Below, piece by piece: positions 26,001 through 40,900 of a stretch of 64,000 nt of DNA. The notes under the pieces were generated by a model. It did no database searches. It was not told the origin of the DNA and saw nothing but the letters and a program-made list of their open reading frames with translations. Position 1 is the stretch's first letter. The number at the start of each line of letters is the position of its first letter. The position numbers and the translations under genes are program-made. Source of the DNA: Castanea sativa (taxonomy: Eukaryota > Streptophyta > Magnoliopsida > Fagales > Fagaceae); the NCBI RefSeq assembly GCF_040712315.1, contig NC_134024.1, forward strand, positions 3,681,158 through 3,745,157, written 5' to 3'.

Positions 26001-28874
26001 ATAATGATGATACTTCCTCCGAAACTAATGTTGAGATGACTGCCTCTTAGTGATTCATCCTTTGTCACTTGTGGAAAAAGGGGGAGTATTTTTGTATACA
26101 AGAGTAGTCTTATTGGTAGGGGAGAGCTAGCATAGGTATAGAGATACGCTAGTTAAGGGGAGAGTGTTTTTAGAGATGTAGTGAGGTTTTGATGTATCTT
26201 TTCTTACTTCTTGTACCATGGTCTTGTGATTACTTTTACATACATTGTATTCTTTGATGTATATATATATATATATATATGATTTATGTTTTCTTCACCT
26301 TTGTCTCGCATATATTGTTTCTTTTCTTTCTTTATACATATGTTTCTTCTTTTAATACAACTTGTCTATTTTTCACACTTGATGCCTTGATGAATCTTGT
26401 TAAAGTGTTTTAGATAAGACAGGTTGCAAGTCTATCATGCCATGATCTCTTTTCTTGAAAAGTTTTTCAAGAGCTCATTATAGTTGTTACACTTCTGTAC
26501 TTATTATGTAATAGTTATGAAGTTTGTTGTTTTATACTTCTCTCATAATTATACTTGTGGTTTTTTCACAGATTGCCAAATGGAGAGATTGTTAGGTCAT
26601 ATTTTATATAATTGGCTAATCCTTTGACAAAATGCACTTTACTTGTAATTAGGTAGATCTAAGATGGGTTTAATACATCAAAAAATACTTTGTTCAAAGC
26701 ATATCAAGTGTTCATATTGAAAGTCATGAAATTGTTTCAAGAAACAAGTAAAGAAAAACTATTCTTTAATTCTCGACAGATGTCTGCCATTGAGACTTAA
26801 TGTGAAGCTTGATAGATGGCTCGACAGCAGCTCGATCTATCGAGAACTACAATCTTCAATGTTCCAGATATGAATTTCAGCCTAACCTTATGTATTTGTT
26901 TAGGTTTTCTTTTCTAACTTTGGACATATATAAGGCTTATTTTAAAAGTCATCAACACACGGATACAGAGACCAAGAGATTTATTTTCTCTGTGAGAAGC
27001 TACTGCATTTGTACGCCATAGGGTTTTGTAACCAAGTGCTTCCTGATCTACATTGTTAATGAAGTGAAGAACTTTACAGCCAACAACATCATTCAAGTTG
27101 CTGGAGTTAGTCACGTATTTGGATCCGTGCAAAAAGTTAGTCACAAATTAGAGATTTGTGTATCAAAGGAAAGAAGGCTACTACAAGATCAAGTCTAACT
27201 TGGTATTGGAGCGAAGGTTCAATTGTAGGTTGGTATTTTGGGATATGCCAGGGTAGTTGGTAAGATTCCTTATACTTGTAACTGCTTGATTGTTGATTAG
27301 TAGATTCTTAGGAGTGGTGACATTAAAATCACCTGGTGGAGTTTTTGCTTTGTGAGAGATTTTCTCATTTGTCAACAAATTATGGTGTCATTTTAATTTC
27401 CACTACATTTTAGTTTAATTGGTGATTTGCTGTAACCGCTTGATTATTGATTAGTGGATTCTTGGGAGTGGTGACCTTAAAATCACCCGGTGGAATTTTT
27501 GCCTTGCGAGAGGTTTTTCCCATTTGTCAACAAATCACCGTATCAATTTAATTTCCGCTGCATTTAGTTTAATTGGTAATTTGTTGGTGCCTTCACGATT
27601 TGCATGTAATTGAACCTAATTAGTCAACTTGGATAATTGAATTAATTAACCAAGGTCAAGCTATCTTAACCCAACACATATTATTCTAAGAACTGTGGCT
27701 AGTTTTCACGGTTCACATGGTTCCTATTTAAAACTAATTTATAGACTTAAATAGGGTAGTGCCAGGATATTACAGGATGGAAAATGGTCAGTAAAGAATT
27801 TGAAAAAAAAAAAAAAAAGAGAGAAGAAACCGCGAGAAAAAAAGAAAAAGAAAAAAAAGAGCCACGTTACCACCTCCCATTTTCTTCTTCTCCTTCTTAG
27901 CAACGCTTTGCCCAGTTAGGTACTCATATTTCCTTAGATCCATTTCTTATACTCAGCTTCTTCTTCTTCTTCTTTCAGCTCATGTTTTCTTTACTTTTCT
28001 TTCAACTTCTTAAGTTGTTTTTGATGTCTTCTCTACCCCGTTAGTTTCTTTTGCTTTTTTCAGGTTTGTAAGCTAGCTAGGCACATGTGAGCATTGGAAA
28101 TATAAGTCCGAGACTTTATTTCTTAGTATCTTAGAGCATCAACATCAGTTGTTGCAAAAATATGTCATTTTAATACATCAAAAAATTACTTTATTATTTT
28201 AGCACATCATTTTACAATATATCTTACATCACATCTTCTATTTTCCAATTTCATAATTAAAATAATATATACCACATATTAAAATAATATTAACTAATAA
28301 CACAACTCAATACAAAACACAACTCAATACAAAACACAACTAGTGCAACGGCCACCACCACATCCACCAACAACCACTGCAACCTCCACAACACTAAACA
28401 CAGCTCAAAACAAACCCAATCAAATTAATCAAATACCCATGACAAACCCATAGCTACCACTACCACAAACCTACAAGCACAACCACCACAAACCTAATCA
28501 AATTTAGCCAAACGCCCATAACAAACTCACAGCAACCACCACCACAAACCCATAGCCACAACTTCTGAAATCCTCCTACAAATTTCAAATCCAAAATTTG
28601 CAACAAAAAAAAAAAAAAAAACCAAATCATCCAATAGAATAGATATATGGATTAGAAGAAATAGAGAAGAGGGTCATTGTCGTGGTGGGTCTCCCTTGTG
28701 AGTCATGGGTCGCGGGTCACCTTTTCTATCATAGGAGACCCAAAGAGAGAAAGGGAGGAGAAAGAAGAAGAGAGAAGAAAGAGAAAAAAAGAGAAGAAGT
28801 GAAGAAAGTGAGAGGTGGTCTGGGAAGAAAGAAGAATGAGAGAGTGACGAAAACAAAAAGGTGGAGAAGTAAAA

Positions 28875-28920
<46 letters not shown>

Positions 28921-31900
28921 GGTGGAGAAGAAAGAAGAAAAAAGAAAGAGAGAGAAGAAATAAAGTCATAAAAAGGAGAGAGAAAAAGAATAAAAAACTT
29001 TTTTTTTAGCATTTATGTCCGTACCATTCCAAATTTGGAAAGATACTATTCATTCATGCCAAATATTTAAGCATTTAGAATATCTCATGTGAGAGGTTTT
29101 TTGGTGTGCCAAATGCCAAATATTTGGCATTTGGCAATTCTCTTACAAAGTCTCGAGCCCACATGTGCCTAGTTTAGTCTTTATTGCTTTTCTTATTTTG
29201 TATCATCATATCATCTTTTTTCTTTGTCCACTAGTACAAATTGATTATTTTAATTCTTAGGACATATGTGTTTCACATGTTAGGAACATATGTCACTATT
29301 TTATGTAATTGGCTAATTCTTTGACAAAACGCACTTTACTTGTAATTGGGTAGATCTAGGATGTGTTTAATACTTCAAGAAACCTTATTTCAAGTCCAAG
29401 TATTGAAGCCATGCAAGTTTGTCCGAGATTCAGGTGTGAAAAGTGTTGTTCATTAAAACTCGACAGCTAGCATCTATCGAGCCTTGAAGAGCTGTTTCAG
29501 CCCGTGGCTTGACAGCAGCTTGACAGATAGGGTATCTGTCGAGATTTATGAAACTTAGATTTCCGAGTCTGTTTCTCATCCAATCCGTGATTATATGTTT
29601 GAGTTTTCTTTTCTCACAACCCTAGACATATAAAAAGATTATTTTAAGGGTCGTATCAGGTTACACAGCCAAGAGCACAATTGCACAAAAGCATAATTCA
29701 TCAAGTGTGACCGGAAACCTAGTTTGACCTAGTTCTTGAGAAGCTGTTGTATTTGTACACCATAGGGTTTTGTGACCAAGGAATTTCGTGATTTTCATGT
29801 GTTGAGGATCAGAAGAACTTTGCAACCAACCTCCTTCTCTAGTTGGTGATTGAAGTCGCGTACTAGGATCTGTGCAATTAATTAGTCACGTACTAGGAGC
29901 CGTGCATTGAAAATGAGAGATTGTCACTACAGAACAAGTCCAATTAGGTATTGGGGTAAGGGTTCAATTGTAGGTTGGTATAAGGTACTGAGATTCTTTT
30001 ACTTGTAACCGCTTGTTTTGATAATAGCGAATTTTCGAGAGTGGTAACCTAAAATCACCCAGTGGGGTTTTTGTCGTGTTGGTTTTCCCCATTTGTAAAC
30101 AAATCATCGTGTCAATTTATTTTCCACTGCACTTTAGTTTATTGGTGATTTGTTTGTGCTACCACGCATTTTATTACGTTAATTTGATTAATTAATAAAC
30201 TTGACTAATTAATCAATTAATTTATCATAAGGGGTCAATACATTTTTTGTCTATCATTAATATATATGTTTTAAATGGTTATTATTATTATTATTAGATA
30301 GATAGATATATGGGCTTGAGAATGATATATTATTAGATATTAACTAAATATGGATCTATCATATTAATCGTAATATTTTACTTAATTTATCCATTTGTAT
30401 TAATTTAATGTATTAATTTATATTTTAAATAATTATTAAATTAATTATGACATCATTACGGTTTAACCTCGATGCAAGCTTAAAAACCTTGAAACTCTCT
30501 CTTTTACAGATCATTGAACGATCTAGGTCTAAAAACCATATTCCCTATAAAAGAGTATCTTAATCTCACTAAGTTGAGTATATTATTCAATCATTTTGTC
30601 AAATTTTCGTATTTAATTTATAGATTCTATCTTCTAATAGATGTTTATATTGGATGGTTTATATATAAGATGTTCAAACTAAGAATTATTTGTCATATGT
30701 TACTCTTTAAAGATCTTATTAGTTGTATAGATAGTACTTTTGGTTTATGAGATAAGATTAACAAAATGAGGTTTTTATATGACTATATCTAGATGATACT
30801 ACAATGTCATGATCGATGAGTTTGTCTTATAATCTAAGTAATTATGTGGTTTATGAATTTTAAGAATTATATATTGCAGGATTTGTTCATATGATCATAT
30901 GATCAAAACAAGTTTTTTTTTTGTGCATTTTTTTGCATTTCATTTTTCCACTTTGGTGATATATGACTTATTGCATAGTTATCTTTATTTAGTTTTTCAC
31001 TTAGTTTACATTGTGAGGAAGAAAGAAATGTTTGTCTATCTTTTGAAGAGAAATTTATCTATAAGAGTTTATTTGCATACATCAGTATAGTAATTATTGA
31101 AGTATACATGATTACAACTAAATCTAACAATTCTAACACTATAAAATAAAGCAAAACTTTTTTATTGCATTGTGTTATTATACATATCTTCCTATATATA
31201 ATACCCGACTACAATTCATTATGTTACACTACAAAAAAATAAAATAAAAAATTGTAATTTAAAATATAATTTTAAATAACAGGTTTACCTTTAAAAAATA
31301 TACAATTTAATATATTAATTCAATAATTATTCTATAAAAAATAAGCATATCAACTTTTTTTTTTTTTTCTTTTGCATATCATACAAGTTTGGGACTAATA
31401 TAGTTAAAAGGCAGAAGTATAAAGAGTGTGTGAGAGAGATACCTCTGGAGATGTTTTAAAAACTTGATCCAAGCGGATATTCTGCATCGGAACAGCAATA
31501 TCAAAACCAAAATCAGTTTCGGATTTATCACTGCGATAATCTACAAAAGCCAGATCTCTTTCACTCGAAGTCCACCTGATGAGTTGATTTGAGTAGTTTT
31601 CCAGTGAAGTACATCTTCGTGCCGTTACATATCTTATACTTAGTGGAAGATTTTGCAATGATTGCAGCTTACTACAGTCATTCAAATTAATATCTACAAG
31701 CTTAGATAGTTGAGATATGCTATCAGGAAGGCGTGTAAAATTGTTTTTTCTTAAATTCAGAAACTGTAATGAAGATAAGCAAGTAAGATCATCAGGGAGT
31801 GCTCCGTCCAATAAATTGCAGTCACTTAGATCTAAAGATACTATATTCCCAGATAACCTAGGCAACAACTGGTTGAAAGGCCCAAGGGTAGGGAAGAAAT

Positions 31901-34900
31901 AATTTGTGAATAAAACATATGGAGCACGGATGACGGAGAGTCCATGAGAAAGCCAGGATTTAGGTGGTTGAAACTTACATCCTGAAAGAATGAGAGCTTT
32001 AAGAGATGGAAGATCGACTCTTGGAAACCTTGAAAGTCTTTTGCAATCCTTAAGACTCAACAATGACAGACCATTCAAATGCTTAATTGATGGTGGCAAT
32101 CCTTCTATGGCAGTCCCATCCAAATAAAGCTCCAACAAACCTGTCATATTTGTTCCAATATCTGGAAACTTCTTCAGTGTTGAACAGCCAGATAGAATAA
32201 AAATTTTAAGAGATTCCAAGTTGATCTTGGAAGGGAGGCTTTTAAGATTTTTGCAATCTTTCAAATTTAACAAAGTAAGACGATTGAGAGCTCCAACAGG
32301 TAAGTGAAGCTCATACAAACTTGTACAACCTTGAAAAATTAACACTTCAAGAAATGGGAGTCCATTAAAGTTGGGGGTCTTGACGAAGTCTTTAGAGTCA
32401 CCAAGATCCAGGAGTCGTAACTTGGCCAAATTCTGTGATAATAAATAGATATGGACAAATTAAGTAATCAAGAACTTAATTGATATTTATTATAAATTAA
32501 ATAAAAAAAACACACACACACACACATACACACACCAACATGCCTTCATGGAAAACTTACATCAAATCCCTCCGGCAATTGCTTAACCTGGCTGCGAGGC
32601 ATGATGAGTTCAACAAGATTGTATGGTTGGAAATTGTTTGGCATGGATTCCAAAGGATAATCATGCCATTCTAGGATTTGTAACTTATTAGAAAGAAAAT
32701 TGAGGCCTTCAGGAAGATGCACATTAGAAATTTTAAGCAACCTTAGACTTATCATATTTGAGAAGGCTTTGTCATTCAAGTTTTCTTTATGTGGAGGCGA
32801 GTTTAGCATCATGCCTTCTACATCTTTGGTTCCCTGTTAATCAAGAACAGTGAAATTAGTGCTGGGAAAGATATAGCAAAAAAGTTGCTAGAATTACACA
32901 ATTACACACTTCTCTAAGTTTATGTCTATATACTAATCCACTTACAGTATTTTCCTTTAGCACATGAAACACATCCTTATAAAGCCACAACCTACTGCGT
33001 CTTCCGGGCTCCTGAGGCGATTTACGATGAACAACTCTCCAAGCCATCTCTTGTATTAAATCATGCATTCGTATTTTTTCCCCTAAAATGGTAATGAGAG
33101 ATTTGTCCTTGAGATTTTCTATATTCTTCTTGCAACCAAAACCTTCTATATGTACCACTCGATTTTTGTCCTCCCCTTTGAAGAAACATGCAATATCCAA
33201 AAATAGATTTTTCTCTATTTCATTCAATCCCCTATAACTTATTTCAAGTTTATCAAGAATCTCTCCTTCAGGGATTTCTTCTAATTGATGTAGGTAATCT
33301 TCCCATACCTCTCTTGATCTATCAATCAACGAGGAACTCAGAACTTCAAGAGCTATAGGAAGCCGTTTAGCATACTTCACAAAACCATTAGACAAATCCT
33401 CAAAATCTTTTTTAGGATATTTTTGTTTGAACACAGTTAGACTGAAGAGCTCCAAAGCTTCATCATCATCTAATCCATTAACTGGACATATAGTAGTACC
33501 CAGGTGATGCCTTATTAGCAAGTGCTTATCTTTACTTGTGATAATGATCATACTCTCTGGACCAAACCAGTTTGGGCTCCCTGCTAATGCCTTTAGTTGT
33601 TCATCTTTGTCAACATCATCAAGAACAATAAGAACCTTCTTATTTTGTAGTCTCTTCTTTATGACTTTGATCCCATCATGATGGTTCCTTATGTTTACTT
33701 CTTTTACAATTAGGGTTTCAGAAAGAAGCTGTTTTTGTAAATTAACTAGACCCTGTTTATCTTCTTCAACTGTTTGTCTAATGTCACGAATAAAGCTGCT
33801 TACTTCAAATTGACGACGAATTCTGTAATAAATGGTAGATGCTAGAGTGGTTTTACCAATCCCAGCCATCCCCCAAAGTCCTATGAAGCACACATCATCT
33901 GACATTGTACTAAATAAGTTCATCATTTCCTTCACACGTGAGTTTATTCCAACAAGGTGCTTAGAATCATCTGATAATCCATGATTCAATTCATCAAGTA
34001 TGCTTTTTGTGATGTCCTCAATATCTTCTGATTCGGGACTGCAAAAAAAATTTTTAAAAAAAAGAAAAAGATACAAACAATAATTTTGATGAGACAAGTG
34101 TGCTAGCCACAAAGAGACGATACATCATTAAATAATTTTTAAAAAAATCTTACATTACAGAAGCCAGGAAAAAAAAAATCTTATGTTACCCATGAAAAGA
34201 TAGAATACAGATTTTTTTTTTCCTTGCCTTTCGATACTAAAAAAAATCTTATATTACCGAAACCAGGAAAAAGAAAAATTGAATTACTTTTCCTTATAAT
34301 AGTTGCACCCGGTACAAATTACAAACCATATGAGACACTCAATATGCCTTTAGAAAGTTTTTTAAGGCTTCCCCCCACTAAAATAGCAGTTCTTCCTCCC
34401 CTAATTTGAGTAAGCTCACTCAATAGTCTTAAAATAAAATAAAAATAAAATAAATGGCTAAATGGCCTAGTGATTTTTAAGAAAACATAGCTTCTTCTTC
34501 TATCAGATAAAATTTTTGGACAACTGTATTTTAGAAGATTTTATAGGTTTCATCAGAATTTTTTTATTCAATTCAGTAGGTTATCTAGTAATTTATATCA
34601 CAAATAAAATATTTTAAAATTTTCACTATAAATTTTTTCTTCTTAGAAAAAATTTCACTGTAAAAATTATAGATGAATTTTATTTTACAAACATAACTTA
34701 AATTGGAGATAATAAGTTTTATATATATTATATTTAGCGCGGCCCCTCCAAGACATATATTTTGGCTTTGCCAGTTGAACGAATTAACTTTGAACTCTAT
34801 AAAATTGTATCTTACGCTCTTTCATTGTATTTAGATAATTTATGACTGATTATGAACTAAGTTTTCTAATTATCTCTCTAAGGGCAAGATTTGATCCCTG

Positions 34901-37900
34901 AGCCCAAAGGGTTAAAGAATTTAGGCCCAAAGAGTCCAATACAATGAATGTGTAGAAAATGGGTTAGAAAACTAGGCTCTAATGAGTCAGACAACAATTT
35001 TAGTTGGCCCAAATGACAAGAAAGCAAAGATAAACTAGTTTTATTCAAAGAAAATTGTCCTCGGCACAATCCGAGGAGATCAGTTCTTGTATATATCTCT
35101 TTTGAATTTGGTTACAAGTCTAATTCTTGTTCTTACAATATTTTTTTCTTAATTCTCTGATCCCTCCCCCTCAGGGTATTCTTTCTCTTTTATACTATCT
35201 TCTTTTTTCATCTCCACCCTCCATGTGTAGACTGTGTTACTGGCGTTGATCCCTGTCCCATCAGCACCTTCCTGAAGTCTCTGGAAGTAGTTGTAAGACT
35301 GAAAATTATTGTTCGAGTGTTACTTCCACATTAATGCAGCCAGAGAGTTAGTTGCAGAGCATTCAATGCGGTGGTAGCAATTTTCTCTTAGATATTTTAT
35401 AGCTTTTCTTTGTCTTGTGCTTTCATGATGTATATCCTTATCAATAAAATCTCCTGGAACATTGCTTTTGGATGGCAGACTATGCCTTTGGACCTCTTCT
35501 TTGCTCAACCAAGGAAGCATTCCTCCTCGAACCACCTTCTTGGACCAACATAACCAGACTCCTTTCTTTATTTACTAATGCCGACTTCCATAATAGCGTT
35601 TACCCATCCTCGGACCGGGCCCCCAGCCCATTATATACTACTAGGCCTATCATCCCTACAATAACCCTTCGAAATTCTCCTCTTTTGATCCTCAGGAAGA
35701 AAGGAGGATTTTGATATCACCACAATTACCCCACTTTTATCATACATCATCTCTATCTGCGCAGGTACCTTTTTAACTACCCAACGTTCTAGGGCGCGCC
35801 TTCATTAAATTTTTGCGGCTCCATGTTCCCTATGTTTTATGGCGCGATGCGGATCCAGTTGCTGGAGATTTTATTGGAACTCGTACGGGAATTTTCCCGC
35901 TTGTCCCTCTCTCTAATACAAATATCACTTGAACACTTCATTCACTTCACTTGTGCACTCATAAATACCAAGAGCCAGTTCAAGGAAAGTTTCCTTCTTT
36001 GCGTAAGTCTTTTTAAACCTTTTCATTTACTTTTCCTTCTACTCTTTTTTACATAGAGCCCTTTTCTCTTCAACCTTCTTAGTTTTCCTTTGCCATCTTA
36101 GTTCCTTAAACCCTCTTTTGAACATGGGTAGATTTGCTTACTTGGTAGACTCCGTGGAGAGTATTGAGAGCTTTAAAGCTCAATATAGAATCTCGCCAGG
36201 AGTCTCCATTAGATGCTGTAAGGAAGGGGACTGGCACACTGATAAGCAGGAGGGAGAAGTGGTAATTCCAATAATTGCCTTTATAGAAGGAGGGATGAGA
36301 ATCCCCATGGGCACAGTCACTAGGGTTTACCTAAGGGTTCATAGATTAACTCTCACCCAATGTGACCCAAATATGTCTAGGATTTTAGGTAGCGTAGACG
36401 CCCTTAATGAGAAAATGGGCTTAAACCTTACCCACCACGATGTCAATTGGGTTTACAACTTTCATCACTTAAAAGGGCATGGATATTACCTAAAAACTAG
36501 GAACCCCGAGGTTAGGCTCATCTCATACCTCCCTGATTCCAACAAAGGCATGAACAAAGATTTTCTGATCGTTTCAGAGAGTGGCACGATGACCTCCCCT
36601 GCCCGACGAGAGAGGGGACACTAGGTGGGGTTTTAGGTCTAGGTTGATAATTTTAAAGCCACTCCCTTCCCCCTTCAACATATTTAGTTCCCATTTTTCC
36701 TCGTTTTGTGTTTGTAAATGAACTTTCCTTTGATTTGTGCTATTTTATTGTTGACGATGTTTTTTGTTTTCCTAATGGCTTTGCAGATAAGCATGCCGTT
36801 GTTTCGAACTTCAATCTGATCAACCAGCAAAGCCTAGACAAGATACATAAAGTCAAGGTGTTCGTTCACAGTGACGATCAACTAACAACGGCCCACCTCA
36901 TCCTTGGCTACAACCCACTCTCGTCCAATTTCCAGGTGTCGAAGTGCATGATAAAGGCAAAGGACCCTCGCTTACAACTAATCAACATAGCTGTGTTGGG
37001 ATTTCTTAAGGTGTACTTAAAGTAGAGCCAATCCTTCAGTACAAAGCCGAGGACGAAGCAATCCCTTCACATCCAGCCACTAAAGAAGAAGAAGAAGAGG
37101 TGGTTGAAGTGCTTTATTCCAAGGACGATTTCGAGGTCTTCAACCAACCTGAATCCTTAGAGGTTCCCGCCAGTGACTTCAGTCACTTGCCTTCAGCGCA
37201 AGTAAGCCCAACACAAGAAGATCCCTTCATTCCAGAAGCTATAGGGCTCCAGCGCAAGACCAAACCAGACCTTCAAGACCTAATGGAGTCCTAAGCAGGG
37301 GGAAATGCACCAGAGAAGGCCAATCAAGCCAAGCTCCCCCCCCCCTCCCATCCACTCAACCTTTCTGACTTGACCTTGCCGACCACAGGAGGAAGAGAAA
37401 TCAGAAAGGCCATGAAGTGGTGGAAGGAGGGAAGGTCCCCTTATCTAAGGAGGCCGAGCCCCAAAAGGGAGCAAAGCAGGCCAGGGTAACATAGACCCTA
37501 GTGGACAAGAGAAGTGATTCCCACGTTGGGATCCCAGCCTAGACTCCTACCATAACACTGGATGGAGCTCCCTTGCCTGCTAATGCTTCGATCAGAGATT
37601 TCCAACAAGGGAAGGCTGGATATGTGGCCGATGCCGTGGAGTAGGCCTTACTACTGCTCGGGGACATGGCCGACCTAAGGTCGATGAGGAAGCACGAGGC
37701 CTTCCTCAGTTTAAAGAGATACCTCACCCTAGTATGTTCACTAATTGCTCCCTTTCTCCCACCCTTTCCTTTTTTTTTTTTTTACTCATACTTATACTTG
37801 TTTTCCCTAAGCTTCGTATTTCTTCTTCCTTGAAAGGCTGTCCAATTCACGCACAGTGTCGAGGAGATAGTGAATAGCTCTCATCATATGATGAAGGACG

Positions 37901-40900
37901 AGGAGGCCGAGCGCATTGCTGCTATGGAGGCTTTCAGAGTGGCGGATAGGAAAGCCCAAGAGCTAACTACTAAGCTCATCGAAGCTTAAAGGGAAAAGAA
38001 AAGTGTTGAGGCAGTTTTGTACAAGGCGGAGAAACAGGCGAAAGCTCAGCGCAAGCAACTCCGTCTAGCCGAGGCCGAGCTCACCACAGTCAAAGACTAA
38101 ATAAGAGCTCTAACAAGAAACTAAAGGAGGCCGAGAAGGCCAAAGAGCAAGCTGAGCAAGATGGATAGGACGTGGGAGTGGCAAAGACTGAGGAAGCCCC
38201 TAGGGACTATGGTCTCGGAGGTGTGTAGGTACTACTGCCTCCAAGTGTGGAACGAGGCCATCGACCAAGCTGGGGTTGAGGCCTATTCTGCCCTTAGGAA
38301 AACAGAGAGTGTGTACTACCCTTTAGCCATCCGTGCCCCAGGCTCCTCGGGCTCCAAGGCTAACATTGCCTCCAAGGAGGCAGATGATGGCAAGGAAAGC
38401 CCAACCAAGGCTCTTCCTTCAGCCAACATCCCTTCTAAGAAGGCAGAGTAGCCCGAGGTTACTGAAAAAGCAGCAAACATAACCAGGGAAGGGGCCTATG
38501 ATACCACCCTGCCTCCAACTGCCCCTAAGGACCCCTCCAAGGAAAAGAGGCCTCCCACAACATGTAGATGGTTTTGGCAACTCTCCCTATACCTACCAAG
38601 GAGGACCTCAAGGGTAAAGGTCCAGCATCCTCCACAACAGCCTCTACCCAGCCTGCCAAGACTCCAAAAGACAAGCTTGTAATAAAAATGAAGCCATAAG
38701 TTGTCTTTTTTTCTTTTCTTTTTTCGAACTGTTGTTTTTGTTTCCAAGATTTGTAATCAGTTTACCCTTTTGTAATCTATTTGCCTTTTTTTCTGAGGCT
38801 CAGCTTAATGATAATTATAAGCTTTTCTTTCATACTTGTGATATTTATGTGGATCCTAACATAGTTTCTGTTTCATTTAATACTTAACCAACATAATAAT
38901 GAGATATAGCTCCATTTAGTTATCTGCATAAGTGGCAGCATAGCTATTACACCCCACATGATCAGCAACAGGACAAGTTAAACCTACTAAGTCTACAATC
39001 TCAACAAAGTATAACATTAACCTTAAAAGCATACACCATGGTGGAGCATCCATACATGTCGGGCTCCACCTAATTCTCCACTTATCAGTAAGTCTAAGGA
39101 ATTGGAGGTGATAATTAGTTCTCAAATAGATCATAAATATACTTGAAAATGCTTCAAGTGATGCTCATGAGTGTCCATTTGATCATGTCATTACAAGGAA
39201 GATCTTTGTTATTCAGCATGGCTAATTCTATTTTATACTTAAATAAATAATAGAAAGTATTAATTTACCCAAGGCATGTAGTTTGAGAAACCAGACATGA
39301 CCAAGGTTCTGTTTAACACTTAAATAAATAACATGAAGTATTAATTTACCCAAAGTATGTGGTCCGAGAAGTCAACCATGACTAAGGTTTTCTTTAACAC
39401 TTAGACAAATAACATGAAGTATTGATTTACCCAAAGTATGTGGTCTGAGGAGCCAGACATGACTAAGATTCTGTTTAACACTTAGGAAGAGTGATTGAAA
39501 ATATCAATTTACTCAAGGTATGTGGTTCGAGGAGTCAGACATAACCAATGTTCTGTTTGATATTTAGATAAATAATAATAAGTATTAATTTACCTAAGGT
39601 ATGTGGTCCAAGGAACCATGAATGACCAAGGCTCTGTTTAACACTTAGAAAAATGACATGAAGTATTAATTTACCCAAAGCATGTTGTACCCTTGCTTGA
39701 GATTATGTTGATAATACACCAATTGAACCATGGCATTCTCTTCGCTCTTTAATTAGATCTAAACTATTTTCTAACAGCCATCATTATTGCCCGAAGTGAA
39801 AGAACTCGTCCTCAGTGTTGGGAATCTAGTCTCCAAAGGAATCACAACTTCGGCTCCATAAGTCATTGAGAAGGGAGTCTCCTCTGTTGACCTACGAGGT
39901 GCAGTCTGATATTTCCAAAGGACATGTGACAGCTCTTACACCCATTTCCCCTTTGCATCATCCAACATCTTCTTAAGTCCATTCACTATGACCTTATTGA
40001 CAGCCTCAGCATGTCTATTCCCTTATGGATAAGTCGGGGTGGAATACCTATTCGTAATACCCAGGTCATAACAGTACCTCCTGAAGGCTTTACTGTCAAA
40101 CTAAAAGTTGTTGTTCGAGATGAGGAATCCCAAATCAGGTGACAATATTTTTTCAAACAAACCTCTTGGCACCAACGTTCCTGATATTTGCCAATGGTTC
40201 AGCTTCCACCCACTTGGTGAAGTAATCCGTCCCGACTAGTAGCCATCTCTTATTCTCTACTGTGTTGGGAAAGGCCCTACAATATCTAAGCCTCATTTAG
40301 CGAAAGGCCAAGAGCTGGATAGAGGATTGAGGACACCCCCCAGTTGATGAATGTTTGGGGAAAATCTTTGGCATTGGTCACACTTTTTACGTACTCTTGT
40401 GCTTCCTTCTACATGTTCGACCATCAATATCCCTGAGTGAGAGCTCTATAAGACAAAGATCTGCCTCCTGTGTGGCTTCCACAAATCCCTTCATGTAACT
40501 CCACTAGGAGTAGCTCTGATGCCTCAGGGTGTATGCATAGCAAATATGGCCAGAAAAAATAGCGCTTGAACAACATTTGATCCTCGAACAGCCAAAACCG
40601 AGGAGCCTTTCTTCACACTTTGTTAGCCTTGGACTGCCCCTCGGGCAAGATATCTTCCTTAAGAAATAGCACAATAAAGTCCATCCAGCTAGGTCACACC
40701 CTAATTTGATGAATAAGGACCATCTCTCTCTTCATCTCAGTAGGTTTGCGCAAGTCTTCAACAAGGATAACACAAGGTAAGCTCTACGCCGAGGAGGTTA
40801 TAAGAGTGGCCAGAGAATCAACATGTGTGTTCCCGCTTCTAGGGATTTGCAGTAAGTTGAAAGACTCAAACCCTGATTGTAGGTGCCTAACCTGACTTAA

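Larger units (their letters stand above)
20051..27676 (+). mobile_element. Non-autonomous Copia-type (SIRE-like) LTR retrotransposon, gag but no pol
   Basis: Two direct LTRs (20051-20958 and 26590-27676) are flanked by the perfect 5-bp duplication CATAT at 20046-20050 and 27677-27681. A tRNA-Met primer site lies two bases after the first LTR, and a purine-rich AATGGAGAGAT precedes the second. The interior has a decayed gag (21031-22973) and a second frame (24822-26050) in place of protease, integrase and reverse transcriptase, of which no trace is seen. Sense is opposite to the host TNL. Such gag-only elements need enzymes supplied in trans by a relative. Confidence 0.85.

Noticed and set aside
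27780..28110. Possible 5' UTR and first intron of an unknown gene (CT-rich with TTCTTCTTC)
   Set aside because: No following coding exon on that strand; simple-sequence content is sufficient explanation.
28682..28963. Arg/Glu/Lys-rich frame on the plus strand
   Set aside because: Translation of a (GA)n purine tract; the opposite strand is open too.
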